Source: CAZEAB01 sp964552945
Lineage (GTDB): Archaea > Nanobdellota > Nanobdellia > Woesearchaeales > GW2011-AR9
Reading direction: 5' to 3'
Assembly: GCA_964552945.1 (NCBI GenBank)
Contig: CAZKIP010000003.1
Coordinates: 75,672-139,671 of the forward strand
Length of the DNA: 64,000 nt
The position numbers were made by a program, and so were the translations under genes. The notes beneath the pieces were generated by a model. It worked only from the letters and a program-made list of their open reading frames with translations, ran no database searches and was not told the DNA's origin. Below, piece by piece: positions 1-8,574 of this stretch. Positions within the stretch are counted from its first letter, which is position 1, and each line of letters begins with the position of its first letter.

Positions 1-1293
1 TTCAAATGTGAACATATTTTTGAAGGGAAAAATAGTAACCTTGACATTTTATTTGAAACCCTGGAAGATTATGAATCTGCCAGTTCTCTACTTGAAAAAG
101 AAGGATATGTTTTATACATGTCAGAATCTGTTGAAAAATATAAGAAGATGTACGTTCTTGTAAAAGAGAAAACACTTTACGCCGTTCATTTACATAGGGA
201 AGTTGCTTGGCATGGAGTAATTGCTTTGGAAAAAAATAACATTTTTAGAAGAAAAGTAACTTTAAACAAATCTATCATAGTTCCTTCTACAGAAGATTAC
301 ATCTTAATACATTCAGCACATGCAGTTTTTGAGAATTTTAAAATAGGAAAACATCGAAAAGTTATGATTTCAAAATTGCTAGAGAAAAATGATTGGAATT
401 ACATTAACAAAATTGCTAAAAAGAATGGTTGGAAAAAAGGGTTGTCCCATTTAATGGATTCTCTCAAATACAACAAAGAGCCAGACAAAAAAAATCTCCT
501 TAAAATTTTTGCAAAAAAAATACTCTTAACTCCTTCCAGTTGGATAGCTTGTTTCATGAAAATAACTAAAATTCTAAGCAGAATAATTAGCCCTAAAAGG
601 AAAGGGTGCTTAGTTGCTTTAATTGGAGTCAATGGTTCTGGGAAATCTACCACCATCAACGGCACGTTAAAAAAATATGAAAAGACTTCTAACTTTTTCA
701 ATGGACAGATGGGATACTATTTTGGTTGGGACCCTTTCCTTCCTACAACAAAAATTTTATCAAAAATTCTTAAAAAGAACAACAAAAAAGTTTTTTCAGA
801 AGTTAATTTCTCAAAAAATGAGCAAAAAAGTTTCTCTTTAATGAAAGAACTACTTTTCGCATACAATTATTTAGAATTCTTTTCTAGATATCTCTTCAAA
901 ATTTATCCTAAATTAAGAAATAATAAATTGGTGATAACGGATCGTTATTTCTATGATTTATATTGTCAATACCAATATGGGTCTAGTAGCAAAATATTGA
1001 AAACCTTATTTCTCTTATATCCCAAACCAGATTTTTTATTCATTTTAGATGCAGACCTCGAAACAATTAAAAATAGGAAGAAAGAAACTTCTTTATTTTC
1101 CAATAAAGCTGCCAAATCTAAAGTAAGAAAAATTCATGATAACAACTATTTAAATTATCAAAGAAAAAGATATGGTGAATTGGCTGAAAAAATGAAGGGA
1201 GAGATTTTAGAAACAAAAAATTCTTCTGAAAACCTTGAAAATAATGTTGACAAAATTATTGAAAAAACATGGAGAAAGATTGCTAATGGATAA
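1..1293 (+). CDS. thymidylate-kinase-like P-loop protein, 5' end outside window
   Basis: The frame is open from base 1, so the start lies to the left of the window; the first in-frame ATG is at 118. The C-terminal half is a P-loop kinase domain: a Walker A motif (GVNGSGKST) is encoded near 625-651 and a DRY motif typical of thymidylate kinases (ITDRYFYDLY) near 935-965. The N-terminal part has an LDILFETLEDYESA stretch that loosely recalls minimal nucleotidyltransferase folds; this is tentative. TMPK-like proteins of this kind occur in surface-polysaccharide clusters, where their substrate is generally unknown. The next gene starts inside its last codons, so the two are co-translated. It is unlikely to be a housekeeping dTMP kinase because of its long N-terminal extension and setting. 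Confidence 0.7.
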   Translation, partial: FKCEHIFEGKNSNLDILFETLEDYESASSLLEKEGYVLYMSESVEKYKKMYVLVKEKTLYAVHLHREVAWHGVIALEKNNIFRRKVTLNKSIIVPSTEDYILIHSAHAVFENFKIGKHRKVMISKLLEKNDWNYINKIAKKNGWKKGLSHLMDSLKYNKEPDKKNLLKIFAKKILLTPSSWIACFMKITKILSRIISPKRKGCLVALIGVNGSGKSTTINGTLKKYEKTSNFFNGQMGYYFGWDPFLPTTKILSKILKKNNKKVFSEVNFSKNEQKSFSLMKELLFAYNYLEFFSRYLFKIYPKLRNNKLVITDRYFYDLYCQYQYGSSSKILKTLFLLYPKPDFLFILDADLETIKNRKKETSLFSNKAAKSKVRKIHDNNYLNYQRKRYGELAEKMKGEILETKNSSENLENNVDKIIEKTWRKIANG

Positions 1294-2917
1294 AATTGAA
1301 ATTTCAAAAAGACTGGACTATCTTCTAGACAATTGGAGTAAATTTAAGGTTGACGAAGAAAAATGTTTTGATGATATTTTTAAATTAGATGGAATTCCCT
1401 TATGGTGGTTCTACAGAAGATTCTTTGTTCCTCACGTAATGCCAAAACAAGTTAATACTTTCAAACAAATTAATACTTTCTTAATAAAAAATAGTCGGAT
1501 TGCTTTGTCAAAAAATATTGCTCTCTTATTGAACTCTATTGCCTTAGGGAGATATCTCAAATTTAAAGAAAAAGAAAAAATAAAATATTTCAAAAAGAAC
1601 AAGGTTTATGATGGCAAAGAAAAAATATTATTTCTTACTTATTCGCTCCATCTTACTGACAATGGTAAAATTTTCAGAATTCAAAACGTTATTGATAAAG
1701 TAAAAAAAGATGGAAAAATAAGCGAATTAGTGTTGTTTGCCGAACCCCTTTCTGGAAAAAATTACAAAAAATTAGAGAATTACAATAATATTTATAGATA
1801 CTATGATGAAGAAATTTCACAATTGGCACATAAAATTTCTTTTGATTTATACAATGAATGGAAAAAAATTGGAGAAAAAACCAAAGAAAAAGCCTTTCTG
1901 ATTGATAATAAATCCATTTGGCCTTTTTTAAAATTTTCATTTTCTTCTTTTTGGTCTAAAGAATTTATTTACCTGGTTGTGTTATACTATGAAATTTGTA
2001 AAAAGATTCTCAGAAAAGAAAATATAAAAGCGATTGTTTTAACTTCAAATAATGGGTTATTTGATAAGTGTATGCGAGCAGCTGCAAAAACTGAAAATGT
2101 AGCTGCTTTCGTAATTCAACATGGAACAGGTGGTTATAACTACAACCCAAATTTAATTCCTTCCACTAAAGCAGTTGTTTTTAGTAATTTTTACAAGGAA
2201 AAATTGTGTAAATTTGGTGTCATTGAGAAAGATATAATTGTTGCTGGTCCAATTATTTTTGATGAAGTGATAATGGCTAGAGGTGAAAATAACAAACTTA
2301 AACAACTTGTAAAAAACAATGATAAAAAAAGGATTAGTATTGATGAAACGACCATTAAAAATAATAAAATAAATCTTTTAATTGCTACATCCCCCTTTGT
2401 AGAGCATTTATTTATTAATAAAAAAGAATATTTTGAAAGATTTTCAAAAATTATTAATGATATAAAGAATATGGGGGAGGTAAATTTAACAATAAAACTT
2501 CATCCAAGAGAAAAACACAAGGCTGAATATGAAAAAACACTAATAAATTCAAATTTAAATAAAACGAAGGTTATTCAGAATTGTTCTAGAGAAGAATTTT
2601 ATAACATTATTAATAAATCAGATTCATTCATTCATTTTGGTTCAACTGCTGCCGTTGAAGCCATGGTTCTCGATAAGCCAATTGTAACAATCAATATTTG
2701 TAGTTTAGATAACTCATTTAATAATAATCCTTCTGCTACGATTGTTATTAATTATGATGAAGATGTTGCTAAAGCAATCACAAATTCATTAGAAAATAGA
2801 ACTGAATTTCAAATATGTAGAAAAAAAGTAATTGAAAAATTCCTTGGTAAAATGGATGGAAATGCTTCTAAAAGATTGATTGAAGAGATTTATTCGCTTG
2901 TTCTCGATAAAAAATGA
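1286..2917 (+). CDS. GT-B-like polysaccharide biosynthesis transferase
   Basis: 543 residues. I chose the ATG at 1286 because it overlaps the upstream stop codon (ATGGATAA) and has GGAGA about 11 bases before it; the frame is also open upstream within the previous gene. The C-terminal half has features of GT-B-fold capsule or teichoic-acid type transferases: a QHGTGGYNYNP segment near residue 270, then IKLHPRE and a late HFGSTAAVEAMVLDKP segment, the usual nucleotide-sugar or CDP-alditol binding region. No signal peptide is visible. It probably adds a sugar or alditol phosphate to a surface glycan at the cytoplasmic membrane face. Its acceptor and donor cannot be read from the sequence. Confidence 0.6.
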   Translation: MDKIEISKRLDYLLDNWSKFKVDEEKCFDDIFKLDGIPLWWFYRRFFVPHVMPKQVNTFKQINTFLIKNSRIALSKNIALLLNSIALGRYLKFKEKEKIKYFKKNKVYDGKEKILFLTYSLHLTDNGKIFRIQNVIDKVKKDGKISELVLFAEPLSGKNYKKLENYNNIYRYYDEEISQLAHKISFDLYNEWKKIGEKTKEKAFLIDNKSIWPFLKFSFSSFWSKEFIYLVVLYYEICKKILRKENIKAIVLTSNNGLFDKCMRAAAKTENVAAFVIQHGTGGYNYNPNLIPSTKAVVFSNFYKEKLCKFGVIEKDIIVAGPIIFDEVIMARGENNKLKQLVKNNDKKRISIDETTIKNNKINLLIATSPFVEHLFINKKEYFERFSKIINDIKNMGEVNLTIKLHPREKHKAEYEKTLINSNLNKTKVIQNCSREEFYNIINKSDSFIHFGSTAAVEAMVLDKPIVTINICSLDNSFNNNPSATIVINYDEDVAKAITNSLENRTEFQICRKKVIEKFLGKMDGNASKRLIEEIYSLVLDKK

Positions 2918-2963
2918 TTTTGAGATACAGAATGTTTATAAATAAAACTTTATAAAAATCCTT

Positions 2964-3230
2964 ATGAACAATTTGTTTTTGATATATTGTAATAAGTGGA
3001 AGAAATTCTGGAAGGGAAAATCTCCTATTCATCACCATCAGTCTTTTTTTAATTTTTTTAATAATTTTTACAACCAGGCAATCCTTTTTGTATCTTACTA
3101 TTTTATTTTAACTCCCGTCTCTTTATTATTTAAATTGTCTGGCAAGTCCTTTTTGAAACTTAAATTGAATAATAATAAAACATATTGGCAAAGTAAGAAA
3201 AATAAAATAAATTACGAGAAGTTGTATTAA
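2964..3230 (+). CDS. short SxtJ-like membrane protein
   Basis: 88 residues, ending 1 base before the carbamoyltransferase start. It has one or two hydrophobic segments around residues 35-58 and a C-terminal LTPVSLLFKLSGK...YWQSKK pattern. That pattern resembles the end of SxtJ-type proteins, which commonly sit next to NodU/SxtI-type carbamoyltransferases. It is shorter than usual SxtJ proteins, so it may be a reduced form. The neighbourhood supports a role as membrane partner of the carbamoyltransferase; this is inferred, not shown. Confidence 0.55.
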   Translation: MNNLFLIYCNKWKKFWKGKSPIHHHQSFFNFFNNFYNQAILFVSYYFILTPVSLLFKLSGKSFLKLKLNNNKTYWQSKKNKINYEKLY

Positions 3231-3231
3231 A

Positions 3232-4980
3232 ATGTATATACTAGGAATATCTTGTTATTATCATGATTCGGCCGTTTGCCTAATTAGAGATGGAAAAATA
3301 ATTGCTGCCGCGGAAGAAGAAAGGTTTACCAGAAAAAAGCATGATAATAGTTTCCCTATAAATGCAATTAAGTTTTGTTTAGAATATGCTAGAATTGATA
3401 TTAATGAAGTTTCTTACATTAGCTTTTATGAAAAACCAATTTTGAAATTTCAAAGAATTCTGAACCAACATTTAGAGATGGCTCCTTTTTCATTTAAAAC
3501 TTTTTGTGACTTTTTTCCTTCATGGACTAAAAATAAGTTATTTGTAGAAAGAACCATTAGAAATAAATTAAATTATAAAGGAAAAATTCGTTATATAGAA
3601 CATCATCAATCACATGCGGCCGCATCATTTTTTCCGTCACCATTTAAGGAAGCGGCAATTGTAACTTTAGATGGAGTTGGAGAATGGGTTACATCAACAT
3701 ATGGGATTGGTAAAGATAACAAGGTAGAAATATTGCAAGAATTAGCATTTCCTCATTCATTAGGATTACTTTATAGTACAATTACAGCTTATCTTGGTTT
3801 TAGTGTGAATAATTCTGAGTATAAAGTAATGGGTCTTTCTCCTTATGGGAATCCTGACAAATATTATCACCGGTTCAAGAAATTGTTAGATGTTAAGGAA
3901 GATGGTAGTTTTAGGCTTAACATGAAATATTTTGATTTTTATTATAAACCATGGATGCCAAGTAAGAAACTATGTCAACTTTTTGGTATGCCAGTTAGGG
4001 AAAAGGAAGGAGTTCTAACTCAAGATCATAAAGATTTATCCGCTTCTTTACAAAAAGTTACCGAGGAAGTTTTGTTTAAGATATTAAATCATGTTCATAA
4101 AGTCACTGGGATAGATAACCTCTGTCTTTCTGGAGGGGTTGCTCTTAATAGTGTGGCCAATGGAAAAATTTTGAAAAATACTCCTTTTAAGAAAATTTAT
4201 ATTCAGCCAGCTGCAGGAGACGGCGGTAATTCAATTGGTTGTGCATTATTTTGTTATCATCAGATATTAAATAAAAAACAAAGAGACGTCCAACAAACTG
4301 CATTTTTTGGACCTTCTTTCAACGACACTTTCATCAAAGAATTTTTAGATTCACATTTTATCAAATATACTAGAATGAAGAATAGTAGAGAATTGGTTAA
4401 GAAGGTTGCCAAATTAATTAACCAAGATAATGTAATTGGATGGTTTCAAGGAAGAATGGAATGGGGGCCTAGGGCCTTAGGTTCAAGAAGTATTCTTTCA
4501 AACCCAAGTAATCCGGACATGCAGGCTATATTAAATGAGAAGGTTAAACACAGAGAGAAATTTAGACCTTTCGCTCCTGTGGTTTGTGAAGATGATGCTT
4601 TAAAGTATTTTGATTGTGACGACCCAATTCCTTTACCAACAGATTTTATGCTAATGGTTTACCCAATAAGGAAGGAGTATCATAAAAAAATACCTTCTGT
4701 TACTCATGTAGATGGAAGTGGTAGACTGCAAACAATTAGAAGATTTCAAAATCCCCTTTACTATGATTTAATTAAAGAATTTGGCAAATTAAGTAAAATT
4801 CCTATTTTGATTAATACTTCTTTTAACATCAGGGGAGAACCAATTGTTTGTGTTCCTAAAGATGCTTATAGGTGCATGATGGGGACAGGAATTGATTATT
4901 TGATAATGGGTAGTTTCTTAATTAAAAGATCTGATAATCCTGAAGATATGTGGGATTCAGAACATTTAGCGATTGATTAG
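3232..4980 (+). CDS. NodU/CmcH-family carbamoyltransferase
   Basis: 582 residues, full length for the family. The N-terminus (MYILGISCYYHDSAVCLI, then AAAEEERFTRKKHDNSFP) is the Kae1-like ATP-dependent domain, with the metal-binding HHQSHAAASF motif near residue 123. The C-terminal domain has GRMEWGPRALGSRSIL and INTSFNIRGEPIVC, typical of O-carbamoyltransferases. The enzyme uses carbamoyl phosphate and ATP to place a carbamoyl group on a hydroxyl, here most likely of a sugar given the surrounding glycan genes. It is paired with the SxtJ-like gene just upstream. Confidence 0.92.
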   Translation: MYILGISCYYHDSAVCLIRDGKIIAAAEEERFTRKKHDNSFPINAIKFCLEYARIDINEVSYISFYEKPILKFQRILNQHLEMAPFSFKTFCDFFPSWTKNKLFVERTIRNKLNYKGKIRYIEHHQSHAAASFFPSPFKEAAIVTLDGVGEWVTSTYGIGKDNKVEILQELAFPHSLGLLYSTITAYLGFSVNNSEYKVMGLSPYGNPDKYYHRFKKLLDVKEDGSFRLNMKYFDFYYKPWMPSKKLCQLFGMPVREKEGVLTQDHKDLSASLQKVTEEVLFKILNHVHKVTGIDNLCLSGGVALNSVANGKILKNTPFKKIYIQPAAGDGGNSIGCALFCYHQILNKKQRDVQQTAFFGPSFNDTFIKEFLDSHFIKYTRMKNSRELVKKVAKLINQDNVIGWFQGRMEWGPRALGSRSILSNPSNPDMQAILNEKVKHREKFRPFAPVVCEDDALKYFDCDDPIPLPTDFMLMVYPIRKEYHKKIPSVTHVDGSGRLQTIRRFQNPLYYDLIKEFGKLSKIPILINTSFNIRGEPIVCVPKDAYRCMMGTGIDYLIMGSFLIKRSDNPEDMWDSEHLAID

Positions 4981-5011
4981 AAAACTAAGACAATAAATTA
5001 AGGATAATAAA

Positions 5012-5995
5012 TTAATTAAGAAATCTATTTTTTTTCAAGCATTGATATGTGGCCCTAGCTATTAGCTGGTTGGCAAGAGAGCTAGGATGAGCATCATTCT
5101 CTAATTGCAAATCTTTCTCAGTATAATGACCATAAATTTTTCTGGCATCAAATGTTTTTATTTTATTCTTCTCACAATATTGTTTAACTTTAGTTTGGAA
5201 ATAAGCTTGATTAAGAACTTCTGGGTTATTATTTGGCCAGAGGAAAACTAGCAATTTACTTTTATTTTCAATACAAGTTTCTTTAATTTGATCTAAATAT
5301 TTTTTATTTAACTCCCACAACTCTTCTTTAGGGATATTTCTATTGATGTATGGTGCCCTAACTCCATTGAATTTTTTTGGTTTTATCTTAAATAAATACC
5401 AAAGTAAAAGGCTGACCTTCTTTAATTTTTGATTAAATTCAAATTCTTTTTTACCTTGCTTAATTTTTGTTGAATTGAGAGGAATTCTTCTGAAATCAAG
5501 AAGTTGAACAAGGACTATCTTTGGATTATATTTTATCAAATCCTTAACCATTCTTGCTATTTGAAAAGGACCATAGCCACCCATTCCGGCGTTTATAGTG
5601 ACAAATTCTTTTGAATCATTCTTAGTCATTTTTGAATTATTTTCGTCAAGATCAATCAAATTTTGAATCTGAGAAGGGTATGTTTGTGAATCTTTAAGTC
5701 CAATACCTTCAGTGTAAGAACACCCCACAGAAAGAATAATGTTTTTATCAGAACTAGGAAATTTACTTCTTATTCCCTCTTGATAAGTTTTTACTAGGGG
5801 AGTTAGCTCTTTTCCTCTCCTTTCAAGATTATACGCGTCCCTACCGGTTTTATTTTTTGGTCTTCTGTAAAAAGGATAATTTGTGATGTCAAAAGACAAA
5901 TTCTTTTTTGATGAATTATGTAATCGTAATAATAGCTCAGCCAAGATAATAATAACTACAGCTAAAATTAAATTTGTTAGAGTTAATATTTCCAT
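5012..5995 (-). CDS. membrane-anchored SGNH hydrolase-like protein
   Basis: 327 residues. Residues 5-23 form a hydrophobic N-terminal anchor. SGNH blocks are visible: a GDS-like block (SVGCSYTEG, near residue 92) with the probable Ser nucleophile, the Gly block (NAGMGGYGPFQ), and a C-terminal DAHPSS block supplying Asp/His. This fold hydrolyses or transfers acyl esters. In a glycan cluster the likely job is O-deacetylation or acyl transfer on a polysaccharide outside the membrane. Convergent with the carbamoyltransferase gene. Family fold is fairly sure; substrate is not. Confidence 0.7.
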   Translation of the reverse strand: MEILTLTNLILAVVIIILAELLLRLHNSSKKNLSFDITNYPFYRRPKNKTGRDAYNLERRGKELTPLVKTYQEGIRSKFPSSDKNIILSVGCSYTEGIGLKDSQTYPSQIQNLIDLDENNSKMTKNDSKEFVTINAGMGGYGPFQIARMVKDLIKYNPKIVLVQLLDFRRIPLNSTKIKQGKKEFEFNQKLKKVSLLLWYLFKIKPKKFNGVRAPYINRNIPKEELWELNKKYLDQIKETCIENKSKLLVFLWPNNNPEVLNQAYFQTKVKQYCEKNKIKTFDARKIYGHYTEKDLQLENDAHPSSLANQLIARATYQCLKKNRFLN

Positions 5996-6028
5996 TTTTT
6001 AACATGTCTCTTATAGGTCCTATTATTT

Positions 6029-6211
6029 TCAATCCATGACATATCTAAATTCAGAGATTTTTCCTTCTTTTTTGAAAGATTTGATCATTTTTGATGTTTT
6101 TGAAATACCATTAATTAGAACTGAAAAAAGGAAACTTTTTGGATAAATCTCTTTAATTTCTTTGATTACATCTCTATTTCTGTAACTATCCTCTTTTGGA
6201 ACATTTACCAT
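6029..6211 (-). CDS. small unrecognised ORF
   Basis: 60 residues, basic, with a short hydrophobic patch (KSFLFSVLING). It lies just upstream of the SGNH gene on the same strand, with 33 bases between them, and fills otherwise empty sequence before the divergent epimerase. No family is recognised. It may be a real small protein, the remnant of a larger gene, or a chance frame. Confidence 0.3.
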   Translation of the reverse strand: MVNVPKEDSYRNRDVIKEIKEIYPKSFLFSVLINGISKTSKMIKSFKKEGKISEFRYVMD

Positions 6212-6329
6212 GTAGCTTTTCTCGTAGGTGGTTTTAAAAACATTATGGAAGAGTTATTTTCATCACCACTCTATCAAAACAAAAAGATTATTCCACAACC
6301 TTCTTAAAGCAAAATTCAAACATCTTAAC

Positions 6330-7268
6330 ATGGCAAGGATTTTAGTAACGGGCGGTTCCGGTTTTATTGGGAAGGAAATAGTTTACCAGTTGTTGAATAG
6401 GGGGCATGAAATCAACATTTTAGATCTTTATTGGAAGGATGAACTTGCCAATGTAACGTATTTTAAAGGATCTGTTGCAGACAAGATTATTGTTTCTAAA
6501 GCAGTTGCAGGGTGCGACTATGTAGTTCATTTGGCAGCAATTTTAGGTGTAGCAAATAGTACTCGGAATCCTTTGGAATGCTTGGATGTTAACATCAATG
6601 GAACACGTAATGTTTTAGAGTGTTCTGTTATTCATAAAGTAAAGAAAGTAGTTTTTTCATCTTCTTCAGAAGTTTATGGGGAACCACTTAGTAATCCAAT
6701 TAGTGAAGATACGGTTAGGCAACCTAAATCTGAATATGGGGTTAGTAAAGTAGTGGGAGAAGAATATGTGAAGGCTTTTTGTAAGGAGCATGGCTTAAAT
6801 TATGGAATGGTTCGCTTCTTTAATGTTTATGGTCCTGAACAGTTAAGCAGATTTGTAGTTCCTATTTTTATTGACAAAGCTCTTTCAAATCAACCCGTTA
6901 AGGTTTATGGGGAAGGTAATCAGGTTAGATCTTTTTGTTATGTTGAAGATTCTGCAAGAGGTTTAATTGAAGTTTTATTTAATCAAGAAGCTAATCAGCA
7001 AGTCTTTAACATCGGTAATAGTTCTAATGAGATTTCAATGTTGGAACTAGCAAAACTAGTTTTAAGAATTGCTGGAAAAAGTGAGGAGCCAGTATGTATT
7101 CCAATAGAAGATTCTGATCGTACCAGAGAGAGAGAGATTTTTAGACGAATCCCTGATACTTCTAAGGCAGCAAGAGTAATAAATTTTGAAGCAAAGATTG
7201 GTTTAGAAGAAGGAATTAAAAGAGTTATTGATTACAAATTGAATGTTTTAAGAAAAGATAGATTTTAA
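6330..7268 (+). CDS. NAD-dependent nucleotide-sugar epimerase/dehydratase
   Basis: 312 residues with the ATG at 6330, which puts the Rossmann motif (VTGGSGFIG) at residues 5-13 as in relatives; a longer open frame back to 6228 gives an odd basic leader and is not used. Extended SDR hallmarks: SSSSEVYG, then YGVSK (catalytic YxxxK), and RFFNVYGP. Likely a UDP-sugar 4-epimerase or a dehydratase acting on cytosolic nucleotide sugars for the glycan cluster. The exact substrate is undetermined. Confidence 0.85.
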   Translation: MARILVTGGSGFIGKEIVYQLLNRGHEINILDLYWKDELANVTYFKGSVADKIIVSKAVAGCDYVVHLAAILGVANSTRNPLECLDVNINGTRNVLECSVIHKVKKVVFSSSSEVYGEPLSNPISEDTVRQPKSEYGVSKVVGEEYVKAFCKEHGLNYGMVRFFNVYGPEQLSRFVVPIFIDKALSNQPVKVYGEGNQVRSFCYVEDSARGLIEVLFNQEANQQVFNIGNSSNEISMLELAKLVLRIAGKSEEPVCIPIEDSDRTREREIFRRIPDTSKAARVINFEAKIGLEEGIKRVIDYKLNVLRKDRF

Positions 7269-7311
7269 CACCAATTATAATTCCAATTTAACCTAGATTT
7301 TATTAAATATT

Positions 7312-8574
7312 CTAACAACCAATTCCTTTATAGTTAATCCTTAATTGGTTTAATTTTTCTCTATCAAGGCAATTTCTACCATCGACAATTACTTTCATCT
7401 TCTTTAATTTTTCTAGTTCGATTTCTTTAATTTCGCTATGGTCAGTGGCTATAACAAGAAAATCCACTTTCTCCAATAATTCAGAAAGACTATTCACATC
7501 ACTTTTTTCACTTAAATAAGGATCATATGTTAACAAATTGGCTCCCTTTTCCAGCAAGAGGGATTTTATTTCAAAAGCTGGACTTTCTCTAATATCATCA
7601 ATATTCTTTTTGTAAGCCAATCCATATAAACCAATTTTTGAACCAAATATGCTACTACCCAACTTATTCAATTCTTCAGTTAGAAGTGAAATAGTATAGG
7701 AGGGCATTCCTTCGTTTATTTTTCTTGCTAATTCAAGAAAGCGATGTTCAAATTTGAACTCTTTAGCACCTTCAATTAGATAATAAGGATCAATAGGGAT
7801 ACAATGTCCTCCAACTCCACAACCAGGATAGTGTGGCATAAAGGCAAAAGGTTTTGTCGAAGCCCCTTTAATGACTTCCATGATGTCTATACCTGCTTTA
7901 TCAAAAGATTTAGCCATCTCGTTCATAAAAGCGATGTTGATGTCCCTAAAAGTATTTTCCATAACTTTGGTGGCTTCAGCTTCTTTTGTTCCTTTTAGGA
8001 TAGTTATTTCAGCGTCAATTATGGAGGAATAGAATGCTTTAGCTTTCTCAGCTCCCTCTTTAGATAATGCTCCTAAAGAACGGGGTATTTTTTCAAGAGG
8101 CCATTTTTTATTTCCTGGATCAATTCTTTCAGGGCAATGTGCCAAATAGAATCTTTTTCCAGATTTTTGTAAAATTACTTTAACCGTTTTTTCAGTTGTT
8201 CCAGGATGAACTGTTGACTCAAGAATAACCAATTGTTCTTCTTTAAGATTTCTTGAAACCATTTCTGATGCAGATTCAACAAATGCTAAATTAGGATGAA
8301 ATTTGTTATCAATTGGTGTTGGAACGCAAATTATTGTTACATCTGCCTCTTGTAGTTCTGCTGAACCATCGTTTGTAACTTTTAGAATGCCTTGTAATTC
8401 TTTAATTTCATTTATTAGAAAACCATCTTGAATTGGACTTATCCCAGAATTAATCTTTCCAATAAGTTCTGAGTTAATATCTATTCCAGTAACATCGTGC
8501 CCTTTTCTAGTACATAAACAAGCAAGAGGTAAACCTACATAACCCAATCCTATGATACAAACTTTTTTTCTCAT
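7312..8574 (-). CDS. UDP-sugar 6-dehydrogenase (UDP-glucose/ManNAc/GlcNAc DH family)
   Basis: 420 residues. N-terminal NAD domain (VCIIGLGYVGLPLACL), the CVPTP segment, ESTVHPGTTE, and the active-site motif GCGVGGHCIPIDPYYL with the catalytic Cys, followed by the C-terminal UDP-binding domain (GLAYKKNIDDIRESP). It oxidises C6 of a UDP-hexose or UDP-N-acetylhexosamine to the uronate using 2 NAD+. GGHCIPIDPYYL resembles the WecC/WbpA branch more than bacterial UDP-glucose dehydrogenases. Its start overlaps by one base the stop of the kinase-isomerase gene, so they form an operon. Confidence 0.92.
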   Translation of the reverse strand: MRKKVCIIGLGYVGLPLACLCTRKGHDVTGIDINSELIGKINSGISPIQDGFLINEIKELQGILKVTNDGSAELQEADVTIICVPTPIDNKFHPNLAFVESASEMVSRNLKEEQLVILESTVHPGTTEKTVKVILQKSGKRFYLAHCPERIDPGNKKWPLEKIPRSLGALSKEGAEKAKAFYSSIIDAEITILKGTKEAEATKVMENTFRDINIAFMNEMAKSFDKAGIDIMEVIKGASTKPFAFMPHYPGCGVGGHCIPIDPYYLIEGAKEFKFEHRFLELARKINEGMPSYTISLLTEELNKLGSSIFGSKIGLYGLAYKKNIDDIRESPAFEIKSLLLEKGANLLTYDPYLSEKSDVNSLSELLEKVDFLVIATDHSEIKEIELEKLKKMKVIVDGRNCLDREKLNQLRINYKGIGC

